DNA of 6,691 nt from JAFAQB01 sp046724555 (GCA_046724555.1 JBKOWU010000175.1:1-6691), one strand, 5' to 3'. Counted from the stretch's first letter, positions 1 through 5,641 are shown. Numbers and translations are program-made. Notes: generated by a model from the letters alone, not told the origin.

Positions 1-247
1 TCATCATCAGCAACAAGAATATATTGACAAACTAGACAAATTTAACAAGAACTTTCAATGGTTTAGAGATCATTACAATGACTTACATACAAAATACAAA
101 GGCGAATACGTCGCAATTAACGATTCCAAAGTAATAGATCACGATATAGATTATGAACAACTTATATTAAATAAACTAAAGCAAAGATTTGCAGGAGATA
201 CAATAAGAGTATTCTTCATAGGGAAAATTTATGGAAATGAAGGATGA
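1..247 (+). CDS. DUF5678-type small protein, 3' part only
   Basis: The frame is open from the left edge (first whole codon at base 2) to the TGA at 245-247, giving 81 visible residues without an in-frame ATG, so the start lies outside the window. After a Gln-rich lead-in come an aromatic helix (WFRDHY, visible residues 20-25), then KYKGEYVAI (31-39) and a V-I-D-H-D-x-D-Y-E-x-L helix (44-54), ending in a hydrophobic strand (IRVFFIG, 68-74). This order of a 'KYxGxYVAI' strand, a 'VID' turn and a short helix and strand is what I associate with DUF5678, a short domain of unknown function found in archaea and bacteria. No catalytic residues are evident. Its TGA overlaps the next gene's ATG (ATGA, 244-247), so the two are probably co-transcribed and translationally coupled. 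The family call is from memory of the pattern; the coding call is firm. Confidence 0.72.
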   Translation, partial: HHQQQEYIDKLDKFNKNFQWFRDHYNDLHTKYKGEYVAINDSKVIDHDIDYEQLILNKLKQRFAGDTIRVFFIGKIYGNEG

Positions 248-699
248 TGTTGACTGATACTAAAAAAATAGTTGGAGATATTGGCATTGGTGGATTAGGT
301 TATGTCAACGCTATTATAATGAGCAGATCTAATAGGATATATTCGCTGATAAGATTCTGTGTAGATACTGGTTGTTCTGTAGCTATCATTAGTCACTTGG
401 ATGCATTAAGAATAGGACTTGATTATAGTAACAATAAAAGTCTTCAGAAATCAGATCAACAGACGATAAATGGAGTTAGAGCATTTATACCATATATACT
501 ACCTGGTGTCGAAATTTTATTTAATTCCGAAGGGATGTCTATATTGGAATATGTTGGAAATATACATGTCATGCCGCCGCCACCCACTACTATCAGTATG
601 GCCAATGATGAGAGTAATCAAATAAGTCTGTTGGGAGTAGATTTGCTTAAGAAGTTCACTATTAGTTTTAGTCATAATAATATCATTCTTGACAAATAA
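244..699 (+). CDS. Retropepsin-like aspartic protease family protein
   Basis: This is a 151-residue soluble protein with the layout of a single-domain (clan AA) aspartic protease. A G-rich N-terminal strand pair (GDIGIGGLGYVNA, residues 11-23) leads to the active-site motif CVDTGCS (39-45), with D41 as the expected catalytic aspartate. A flap-like stretch (INGVRAFIP, 75-83) and the C-terminal psi-loop motif LLGVDLLKKF (129-138) follow. Retropepsin-like enzymes supply one aspartate per subunit, so it would act as a homodimer that cleaves peptides. Cysteine at position 44, where Ala, Ser or Thr is usual, is a small oddity. There is no signal peptide or membrane segment, so it should be cytoplasmic. 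The start is the ATG that overlaps the upstream stop; a second ATG follows directly, and GAAGG just before it could help ribosome binding. A PPPP run at 111-114 lies in a loop. Whether it is catalytically active cannot be told from sequence. Confidence 0.8.
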   Translation: MMLTDTKKIVGDIGIGGLGYVNAIIMSRSNRIYSLIRFCVDTGCSVAIISHLDALRIGLDYSNNKSLQKSDQQTINGVRAFIPYILPGVEILFNSEGMSILEYVGNIHVMPPPPTTISMANDESNQISLLGVDLLKKFTISFSHNNIILDK

Positions 700-951
700 A
701 CGGTTGATCAATTTACCAACTAGTGTTCTAGAGAAGTTTATCTAATAGATAAAATAGACCAGTCCATCCTCCTTTATTTGGAGTCTCACCATAATTCCAT
801 CCTGAACATCTCATAAGAACTTGTTTACTCCTCGTCTTTTAATTCTAAAAATACCTTTCATTTTTATCTTTTACAGTCTAAAGAGGGTAATTTTATTCAA
901 TCAAGAAGAGATGCGAGTAACCCTAAAATAGCATTATTAGAGCTTATATTT
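700..951. other. Intergenic gap with no firm gene
   Basis: There is no convincing long gene here. The minus strand holds a short protein-like frame, listed separately. On the plus strand the frame of the next gene stays open upstream of its ATG to at least about 838, but without an ATG, GTG or TTG in the part I read (838-951). The AT-rich segment AAAATA at 925-930 is about 24 bases before the ATG at 952 and could be a weak TATA element. Confidence 0.4.
728..861 (-). pseudogene. Possible short protein, frameshifted, ending in a GGWTGL motif
   Basis: Reading the minus strand, a frame ending at TAG (728-730) encodes an unusually protein-like stretch rich in Gly, Trp, Asn and Cys, including RCSGWNYGE and NKGGWTGL. 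The only ATG in that frame is at 812-814, which gives 28 residues, and the frame is blocked by a TAA at 839-841. A second frame starts at the ATG at 859-861 (MKGIFRIKRRG) and stops at 811-813. Joining the two near base 829 would give one basic protein of about 44 residues. Either a small gene has been broken by one frameshift, or only the 28-residue piece is real, or the resemblance is chance. I do not recognise the family. Confidence 0.22.
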
Positions 952-1221
952 ATGACATTACCTAAAGGACATGGTCAAAGACCAAGCACATCAGGAAAGA
1001 GGAGCTTCGAAGATTGGTGGAGGACAGTTCCTGAAGACTTAAGACAAAAGTCACGTAAGGGAGATGAAGCAAACAAACCGTTGCTAAATCAGGTTAACTA
1101 CGTTCTTTTACATCTCCATCTAGCTGGCAAACATGATGCAAAGCCAAGTCATGAAGAGCTAAAGGATTGGCTTCATAGTGGTCAGGTGGATGTGCTTAGA
1201 ATGGGTGCCGCTAAGAAATAG
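952..1221 (+). CDS. Hypothetical basic small protein
   Basis: This 89-residue protein resembles no family I can name. The N-terminus is basic and probably flexible (PKGHGQRPSTSGKR, residues 4-17). A Trp-rich segment (FEDWWRTVPEDLRQKSRKGD, 19-38) and a hydrophobic helix with His residues (LLNQVNYVLLHLHLAGKH, 44-61) follow. Then comes a charged helix (HEELKDWLHSGQVDVLRMG, 67-85) and a lysine tail. There are no cysteines, signal peptide or membrane span. The mixed hydrophobic and charged periodicity suggests a small helical protein. The ATG at 952 is the first start in frame; the frame is open upstream without a start. It stands alone, 252 bases after the protease gene, and is convergent with the zinc-ribbon gene at 1298-1414. 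The plus-strand sequence after the stop is T-rich (around 1250-1262) and might serve as a terminator. Confidence 0.6.
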   Translation: MTLPKGHGQRPSTSGKRSFEDWWRTVPEDLRQKSRKGDEANKPLLNQVNYVLLHLHLAGKHDAKPSHEELKDWLHSGQVDVLRMGAAKK

Positions 1222-1297
1222 CAGCATCAAAATAAGTCAACTCTTCCATTATTTTCTTATTAGTATTCATTCAGAGAGTAAAATTAATTCTTACCAA

Positions 1298-1414
1298 TTA
1301 GTCAATGTCCTTCATTCTAGAATCACTTAAACCACATTCTTTGCATTTGTAAATTATTGTCTTTTCCAGTTCTTTGTCTGGTAACATCTCTGATCCACAA
1401 CAGGCACATTTCAT
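1298..1414 (-). CDS. Small zinc-ribbon protein (38 residues)
   Basis: The frame runs from ATG (1412-1414) to TAA (1298-1300). It encodes 38 residues with two cysteine knuckles: MKCACCGSEM at the N-terminus (C3, C5, C6) and YKCKECGLSD near the C-terminus (C24, C27), separated by a charged helix-like spacer (LPDKELEKTIIY). A CxxC pair early, a CxxCG pair about 20 residues later, and a glycine after each knuckle make a typical mini zinc ribbon; C3 and C6, or C5 and C6, could join C24 and C27 as metal ligands. Such proteins usually bind nucleic acid or a protein partner, but this one has no assigned role. In-frame stops lie just upstream, so this ATG is the first possible start. An AT-rich CATATATAG sits only about 9-15 bases before it, too close to act as a TATA box for this start. 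The other minus-strand frame through the same bases lacks the cysteine pattern. Confidence 0.62.
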   Translation of the reverse strand: MKCACCGSEMLPDKELEKTIIYKCKECGLSDSRMKDID

Positions 1415-1874
1415 TTGATTCTATATATGCAGGTATTACGGATTTGGACTTTATGGTGGGATTTGTAAGTATACTGTTAGTATACAGATGGAGTAGTTTT
1501 TTTGGAAGTATGTCCAATGCAATGGATTTGGATTATGCTGGAGAAAACCTATAGTTGGAATTGACATAGGTCAGATTATTCATCAGCAAAATTGTTTCCA
1601 TCTACAGAGATGCAATTGGTCAGCTGCGAGACAAATTTGACTGATTTTTGCCACCCCGAATAGAAGATCTAGAATGCTTCACTTAGGACTACTATTGATA
1701 ATGACAGGACATTAGATAAAGAATCTACATCCTATAATGACGTATTTGCTCTTAGAATGGCTTTTGAATGTATAGTTTAACAGCACCCCGATGCGGAAAA
1801 TATACCCTGCCGGCTTCATTATGTCCTTCGCCCTCCACAATTCTTATATCGTAAATCTCTTTATAGTAAATCGA
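1415..1874. other. Gene-poor gap with protein-like fragments and a GC-rich patch
   Basis: There is no intact gene in 460 bases. Short plus-strand pieces read like protein but are cut by stops: one ends in IYRDAIGQLRDKFD just before a TGA near 1640, and another (ESTSYNDVFALRMAFECIV) ends at the TAA near 1780. Bases from about 1781 to 1838 are clearly richer in G and C than their surroundings and are open in more than one frame on both strands. The picture fits remnants of decayed genes or inserted DNA, but I cannot name a source. The last part carries the promoter candidate for the MEDS gene. Confidence 0.4.
1844..1849 (+). promoter_or_regulatory. Possible TATA box for the MEDS gene
   Basis: TTATAT is centred about 28 bases before the ATG at 1875, the spacing expected for a leaderless archaeal transcript starting at or next to the start codon. 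A second AT-rich element (TTTATAG, 1860-1866) is too close to serve that start. This spacing supports the shorter gene model. Confidence 0.4.
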
Positions 1875-2423
1875 ATGGCACAGAGGTTACAGAGAATTGA
1901 ACAAGGAAATCATATAATTGCAGTTTATCCTAACAAAGATGATAAATTTAATGAAGCCTTTGCCTTTCTAAAAGATGGTCTTCAAAGAAATGAGGTTATT
2001 GTTCTCACAACCACAGATTTACCAAAAGATGAAATTCGTGCCAGGATGAGAAATGAATGGGAAGTAGATGTTGCAGAACTTGAATCAACGGGAGATATTA
2101 TTATTAGAACTACTGAAGAACTGTATTTTCCTGATGGCATACCAAATATTCAGCGAACAATGGCTTTATGGTCTACTTTAGTAGAAAACTGTCTTAGCAA
2201 AGGTAAAAGAGGAATAAGAGTATTTGGAGACATGACCACATTTTTTAAGAATGGATTTACAAAAGAATTACTTCAATATGAATCATGTTTGGAACAAAGA
2301 TTTAACTTTCCTGCTATTGGCATATGTGCATATGATTCTAAAGATGTCGACATTATGACATTGGAGCAAATAAGACAACTACAGCAACATCATAATCCAG
2401 TGTGGATGGAAAATTATCAATAG
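1875..2423 (+). CDS. Stand-alone MEDS-domain sensory protein
   Basis: This 182-residue soluble protein is made up almost wholly of a MEDS domain (methanogen/methylotroph DcmR sensory domain), a RecA-like fold without an obvious ATPase motif that is thought to sense small molecules such as C1 compounds. Family marks are the opening strand HIIAVYPN (13-20), the helix and strand FLKDGLQRNEVIVLTTT (31-47), RVFGDMTT (115-122), and YESCLEQRF followed by ICAYDSK (135-143, 150-156). A His pair precedes the C-terminus (HHNPVW, 172-177). MEDS domains are usually fused to a kinase or HTH domain; here nothing follows. I chose the ATG at 1875. The frame opens further back to 1791, but those 28 residues are hydrophobic, fall in the GC-rich patch and lie before the conserved domain. 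A kinase gene is convergent, 83 bases downstream. A functional link with it is only inferred. Confidence 0.85.
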   Translation: MAQRLQRIEQGNHIIAVYPNKDDKFNEAFAFLKDGLQRNEVIVLTTTDLPKDEIRARMRNEWEVDVAELESTGDIIIRTTEELYFPDGIPNIQRTMALWSTLVENCLSKGKRGIRVFGDMTTFFKNGFTKELLQYESCLEQRFNFPAIGICAYDSKDVDIMTLEQIRQLQQHHNPVWMENYQ

Positions 2424-2468
2424 CACATAATCAATAAAATTATGATTTACTATTACACAGAAACATAG

Positions 2469-2474
2469 AAAAAA
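2469..2474 (-). terminator. Possible U-tract terminator for the kinase gene
   Basis: Six consecutive T residues on the minus strand, about 33 bases past the kinase stop codon, match the simple T-rich terminators used by archaeal RNA polymerase. No strong hairpin precedes them. Confidence 0.33.
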
Positions 2475-2506
2475 CTAACGTCACATAATAGTATTATTGT
2501 CATTTG

Positions 2507-3796
2507 TTAAGCTGCTGGAAATATTATTCCAAATGTAGTTCCCTTGGAGTAATCTTCGTATACCCTATCTCCTACCCAAATCTTACCCTTGTATCTTTCA
2601 ACCAATGTTCTTACTATGGATAAACCTAATCCACTTCCCTTTGCTTTAGAATAAAAGCGTTCAAACAATTCTTTTTTCATAGTATCTGGTATACCTTTGC
2701 CATAATCAGATATCGTTATCATCCAATACTTTGCTTCACCGATAAAATAATCCTTTATTAGCACATCAATTTTAACTTCTGAGGAATCTGTATATTTTAT
2801 ACTATTAGAAAACAAGTTAATGAAAATTTCCTCAAGTAGATCTTCTGCAATTATATTTATATCAGTAGTATGATGGCCGCATGCAAGATTTATAGAAATT
2901 CTAATTCTTTTACCTTGCGGGTTATTTTCGTATAACGTTTGCTCTACTATAGAATATGCATTATTAATTACATCTGGAAGATTCTTTGATATTAGTTTTA
3001 AATCTTTTTGTGCATATAATCGTTCTAGTCTACGTATATTGTCCACAAGTGATTGACTTTTAGTTAGAGCATTTTTTGCAACTGTAAGTAATGAAAAAAT
3101 CCTTTCGTTGTTTTGGGATAAAGCATTTGTATTTTTATTCTTTTCAAAAAGTGAAGTTACGAGGTTCAAACTACTTCGTATTATCTGATGATAATTTCCT
3201 ATATCGTGGGAGATTACATCAAATAAAAGTTCGGAGTGCTTTTTTTCTTTTATGATTCTATCATAATTTTCTTTTTCCTCCCATATCATATCAAAACAAT
3301 AAGATGTATTTTTGACTATAGAGACGTTATTTGAATATACCCAATCATTAACAGAAAAAATAGTATTGCTGTCTTTATTATTCTCTCTATTATTCTTCTT
3401 GTTATCGTATTGTTGTTGCTTTTGTATATCAATTGAAAAAGAAAAGATATCCTTCTTGTCTCTAATAAAGAACAATGAATTTGCCGAGGTTTTAGGCAAT
3501 GATAGTTTTATCGATTTATGCCCCACGAAAGGAACCAACTGTTTCGTTAGCCTCCCACTGTCCTCATCAAGTGGGCATAACAACCTGATGATGATATTCT
3601 TGCTGAGTTTCTGTGATATTATATAGTCAATTACCTTGTAGTATGATAAGAATTGCAAGGATGCAGATCCAGGCAACATTATATCCAATTCGGATTCGAC
3701 TGATTGTATAAATTCAGATAATGCATCAAGGAATTTTTTGTCTATTTTTGGTGGATTGTTATTGGTATTATCTATATGCTTGTTATATTCATACAT
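2507..3796 (-). CDS. Cytoplasmic sensor histidine kinase
   Basis: This 429-residue kinase has no membrane segments. Residues 22-172 form an N-terminal sensor of the phospholipase D/TrmB-C-terminal-like type common in Nitrososphaerota kinases: LDIMLPGSASL (37-47), a strand IIIRLLCPLDED (68-79), SLFFIRDKKDIFSFSID (107-123) and VYSNNVSIVKNTSYCFDMIW (153-172). A low-complexity Gln/Asn/Lys run (125-143) interrupts it. A signalling helix leads to the H-box, DVISHDIGNYHQII, with H197 as the predicted phosphorylation site. The catalytic domain is complete: N-box EEIFINLFSNSIKYTD (322-337, N327 and N331), G1 DYGKGIP (364-370), F-box FERF (378-381) and G2 GSGLGL (387-392). It should autophosphorylate and pass phosphate to a response regulator, but none is encoded here. 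An in-frame TAA sits four codons upstream of the ATG, so this is the first possible start. Weak AATATT at 3815-3820 might be its own TATA element. It is convergent with the MEDS gene. Confidence 0.92.
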   Translation of the reverse strand: MYEYNKHIDNTNNNPPKIDKKFLDALSEFIQSVESELDIMLPGSASLQFLSYYKVIDYIISQKLSKNIIIRLLCPLDEDSGRLTKQLVPFVGHKSIKLSLPKTSANSLFFIRDKKDIFSFSIDIQKQQQYDNKKNNRENNKDSNTIFSVNDWVYSNNVSIVKNTSYCFDMIWEEKENYDRIIKEKKHSELLFDVISHDIGNYHQIIRSSLNLVTSLFEKNKNTNALSQNNERIFSLLTVAKNALTKSQSLVDNIRRLERLYAQKDLKLISKNLPDVINNAYSIVEQTLYENNPQGKRIRISINLACGHHTTDINIIAEDLLEEIFINLFSNSIKYTDSSEVKIDVLIKDYFIGEAKYWMITISDYGKGIPDTMKKELFERFYSKAKGSGLGLSIVRTLVERYKGKIWVGDRVYEDYSKGTTFGIIFPAA

Positions 3797-3989
3797 CTTT
3801 TGTATTTACTCTCGAATATTGTAATCGCGTACTCAATTGATCTAATTTTAAAACCGTCAAGCCTATAAAAATATCTATGTGCTCGTTATGACTTTGTTCT
3901 TGTATTGTATAACTAGCATGTAATACTACATAGAAAGGATCATTATTACAGGGGTTGTATGAATATACTGTGTAGTATATTCGAGACAT
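3789..3989 (-). CDS. Possible small protein overlapping the kinase start
   Basis: A 66-codon frame starts at the ATG at 3987-3989 and ends at a TGA (3789-3791) inside the kinase start, with the overlap ATGTATGA (8 bases). The product has a Tyr-rich N-terminus (RIYYTVYSYNP, residues 3-13), a central stretch FYVVLHASYTIQEQSHNEHI (19-38) and a hydrophobic, then polar tail (FIGLTVLKLDQLSTRLQYS). I recognise no domain. The close overlap argues for a coupled gene pair in which it would be co-expressed with the kinase. A TTATAATAG element (4004-4011) lies just upstream, but centred only about 18-19 bases from the ATG, which is short for a leaderless start. It could equally be a chance frame in the kinase leader. 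Confidence 0.38.
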   Translation of the reverse strand: MSRIYYTVYSYNPCNNDPFYVVLHASYTIQEQSHNEHIDIFIGLTVLKLDQLSTRLQYSRVNTKDV

Positions 3990-4071
3990 TTAGCTCTTGT
4001 AGCTATTATAACTGACGACCAGACCTGCTGGAATAGCATTTACTTACCACAAGAATCCCCAATCATCGCTT

Positions 4072-4088
4072 GAGGGTTCAAATCTCTT
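4072..4088 (+). other. tRNA T-arm-like hairpin (possible tRNA remnant)
   Basis: GAGGG and CTCTT flank the seven-base loop TTCAAAT; all five positions pair if G-U is allowed, and the core GGTTCAAATC resembles the tRNA B-box. No matching acceptor 5' strand, D-arm or anticodon arm is visible upstream, so it is not a complete tRNA. It could be a 3' tRNA fragment left by integration, or chance. Confidence 0.15.
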
Positions 4089-4089
4089 A

Positions 4090-4169
4090 AGCCTAACTGA
4101 TGTTAACCGATATCGACCGCAGTTATACACAATCATGGCATAGCCTAACCTAACCGAGGTTAACCGATA
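4090..4169. repeat. Imperfect direct repeat AGCCTAAC...GTTAACCGATA
   Basis: AGCCTAAC, a short spacer and GTTAACCGATA occur twice: 4090-4112 with a 4-base spacer, and 4142-4169 with a 9-base spacer. The second copy also holds the inverted repeat TAACC-GA-GGTTA. The copies are about 52 bases apart in a gene-free region. This could be a paired protein-binding site or an RNA structure; nothing here decides which. Confidence 0.55.
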
Positions 4170-4633
4170 CAATTAGCTAGTCCTATCATCATCATAGTAT
4201 AATGAAGAACTAGTTCTTTGTTTCATAATAATAGTCAATCAATACTGTCTGTCCTATTTTCATCAGTCATAGCTATCCATACATCAATCATACCAAGCTA
4301 AGCCAGGCTAAGGACTTAATAAGCTACTAGATACAAACAAGCCAATAGTCGTTTTTAATTACAAACTTCAGATATAGTAGTAAGTTAGTTTAGTCAACCA
4401 AATTACTTATCGATCATTATTTATTGTTTAAGAACAGATGTTATTATATGAGCCTTTATGGCTATCGTGTTATCATATTGCACATATTATGGTGTAACTC
4501 TAGTTCATAACTAATGTTAAAAACACGCTGAATATAAAAATATAAAACTATTTATCTACGACTATTAAAGCCACATTATTCTATATTGGTCTGTATTCCA
4601 ACTGGTACTGTTGAGACTTGCATGATTAAGAGA

Positions 4634-4678
4634 CAGAATAATAATATTCTGTATGGCTCAGCATCATATAGATATGAT
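4634..4678. repeat. Two small palindromes downstream of the winged-helix gene
   Basis: CAGAATA-ATAA-TATTCTG (4634-4651) and ATCATAT-AG-ATATGAT (4663-4678) are perfect 7-base inverted repeats, 11 bases apart. On the minus strand they follow the winged-helix stop codon by about 33 and 60 bases, so they would form hairpins in its 3' leader-out or act as operator-like sites. AT-rich DNA produces such palindromes by chance fairly often, though two so close together is less common. Confidence 0.35.
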
Positions 4679-4710
4679 ATTTAATTTACATTACAATTTT
4701 ATGTATTCAG

Positions 4711-5037
4711 TTATTGGCCTAGATACAGTGGTTCTGCTGCTTCATTATACATCCTTGCATCAGGTACCGGAGAAATTAAAGACTTTATTTGTACACAACA
4801 CTGGAGAAATTTTACACCTTTCTGCGTAGTTTTGTAAATTAAATTATCTTCACTGTCTCTATCACTAGTCAACAAACTATGAGAAACAAGAGTATGAAAA
4901 TAGAATTTCATTTGTTCCGAACTTAGATTAGCTTTATACATGATGTGTGTTTTTTTTACACCACCATCAACAGCAGAAGCAAGTATGTCGTAAATGATAT
5001 CTACTTTACTCCTGTTTTTAAGTTCTAATTTACTCAT
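4711..5037 (-). CDS. Winged helix-turn-helix DNA-binding protein (HTH_45-like)
   Basis: This 108-residue protein matches the short archaeal winged-helix family that is very abundant in Nitrososphaerota. RSKVDIIYDILASAV (9-23) is the first helix, GGVKKTHIMYKANLSSEQMK (25-44) holds the helix-turn-helix, FYFHTLVSHSLLTS (45-58) the following helix, and the wing ends in IYKTTQKGVKFLQ (67-79). The last 30 residues (from C80) contain a CC pair and a Pro-rich, probably flexible tail ending in PLYLGQ. It should bind DNA as a dimer and regulate transcription; its targets are unknown. It is transcribed away from the PII gene, sharing a 256-base gap with it, so control of that neighbour is possible but unproven. 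The ATG at 5035-5037 places the first helix where the family has it. A palindrome touches the start region, which suggests autoregulation. Confidence 0.85.
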   Translation of the reverse strand: MSKLELKNRSKVDIIYDILASAVDGGVKKTHIMYKANLSSEQMKFYFHTLVSHSLLTSDRDSEDNLIYKTTQKGVKFLQCCVQIKSLISPVPDARMYNEAAEPLYLGQ

Positions 5038-5039
5038 AT

Positions 5040-5052
5040 GTATAATATATAC
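5040..5052 (-). promoter_or_regulatory. Palindrome next to the winged-helix start codon
   Basis: GTATA-ATA-TATAC is a perfect inverted repeat that ends two bases before the ATG of the winged-helix gene. It is AT-rich like a TATA box, but is too close to the start codon to direct a leaderless transcript from it. An operator bound by the protein itself is a reasonable guess; no second copy was found near the PII promoter. Confidence 0.3.
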
Positions 5053-5263
5053 AATTGTTATCCTAGTATTTACTAGTTCCTAAAGTCGTTTCCTGCAATT
5101 ATTTGATGAGAATTTGGTAAATGATTTAGCCGATTGACAACCTCAGTTATGGATATATATATATTATATGACTACATAGTAATTACCTCTGAGCCAATGG
5201 ACTACCTTGGATGCCTTTGCATTGTAGTCAACGCAATATTTAGATTGAATCTGCTTGAAAGCC

Positions 5264-5274
5264 TTATTTATAAG
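5264..5274 (+). promoter_or_regulatory. TATA box of the PII gene, within a palindrome
   Basis: TTATTTATAAG is centred about 25 bases before the ATG at 5294, the spacing for a leaderless archaeal transcript. It lies inside the perfect inverted repeat CCTTAT-TT-ATAAGG (5262-5275), so a dimeric repressor binding there would block TBP. The TATA placement is the stronger part of the claim. Confidence 0.55.
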
Positions 5275-5293
5275 GGTCTTTTTATAGCAAAAC

Positions 5294-5641
5294 ATGAAAC
5301 GCATAGAAGCTATTGTAGCTAGTGAAAAAGTGTTAGACGTAAATGAGGCTTTAAAGAATGCCGGAGTCGGCGGATGCACTATTCTTGATGCAAAAGGCAG
5401 GGGAAAAGGAGAAAAACCAGTAGTCGAAACTGGCAGAGGAACTGGAAGATATACGTCAGAATTTTCAGTTAGAGCTGCTATCGTCATAATAGTTGAAGAC
5501 TCTGATGTAGATAAAGTTATCAAGACTATAGTGGATACAGTGAGTACTGGTTCCGCAGGTGATGGAAAGATTTTTGTATCGCAAATAAATGAAGCTGTTG
5601 ATATAGGTACAAAGAAACGTGGCCAAACCGCCATAGTATAG
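5294..5641 (+). CDS. PII-family signal transduction protein with atypical ligand site
   Basis: This 115-residue protein is the usual length for GlnB/GlnK proteins, trimers that read ATP/ADP and 2-oxoglutarate and control nitrogen metabolism through their T-loop. The opening MKRIEAIVASEKVLDVNEAL (1-20), G35 and G37, and the C-terminal signature STGSAGDGKIFV (84-95) fix the family. The T-loop (about 38-56) reads PVVETGRGTGRYTSEF and is two residues longer than in E. coli GlnB; Y53 is near the position of the uridylylated Tyr51, but its surroundings differ. Compared with E. coli, Gln39 (Mg and 2-oxoglutarate binding) is Gly, Lys58 is Arg60, and Arg101 and Arg103 near the ATP phosphates are Asp103 and Gly105. 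Effector binding may therefore differ. No ammonium transporter or glutamine synthetase gene is adjacent, so a gene symbol is not justified. The ATG agrees with the family start and the TATA box. The ATPase gene is convergent, 50 bases on. Confidence 0.9.
   Translation: MKRIEAIVASEKVLDVNEALKNAGVGGCTILDAKGRGKGEKPVVETGRGTGRYTSEFSVRAAIVIIVEDSDVDKVIKTIVDTVSTGSAGDGKIFVSQINEAVDIGTKKRGQTAIV

Larger units (their letters stand above)
3990..4710. other. Long gene-free stretch with small repeats
   Basis: No credible gene is seen on either strand over about 720 bases. It lies downstream of the winged-helix gene and upstream of the kinase unit, both on the minus strand, so it should hold a terminator for the first and a promoter for the second. 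It contains an imperfect direct repeat (4090-4169), a tRNA T-arm-like hairpin (4072-4088), a local GCTAAG/GGCTAAG duplication near 4297-4312, and two short palindromes near 4634-4678. These could belong to an unknown RNA or be remnants of mobile DNA. Confidence 0.45.

Noticed and set aside
1323..1517. 64-codon minus-strand frame overlapping the zinc-ribbon gene
   Set aside because: The frame at 1298-1414 carries a clear paired-cysteine pattern; this one shows no domain.
1357..1554. 65-codon plus-strand frame
   Set aside because: Its first part is antisense to the zinc-ribbon gene and no family features are visible.
1791..1874. Upstream ATG extending the MEDS protein by 28 residues
   Set aside because: The extra residues precede the conserved domain, fall in the GC-rich patch, and a TATA-like element is better placed for the ATG at 1875.
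3312..3626. 104-codon plus-strand open frame inside the kinase gene
   Set aside because: It is antisense to a domain-supported kinase; the Leu/Phe/Ser-rich translation is what reversed Lys/Asn/Glu codons give.
4010..4100. Complete tRNA gene around the T-arm-like hairpin
   Set aside because: No acceptor stem, D-arm or anticodon arm could be fitted on the plus strand.
5134..5322. 62-codon plus-strand frame running into the PII gene
   Set aside because: It needs a TTG start, crosses the PII TATA box and start codon, and shows no domain.
5164..5634. 156-codon minus-strand open frame over the PII gene
   Set aside because: It lies antisense to a clear PII gene with family signatures, and its Ser/Thr/Pro-rich translation is typical of an antisense shadow.
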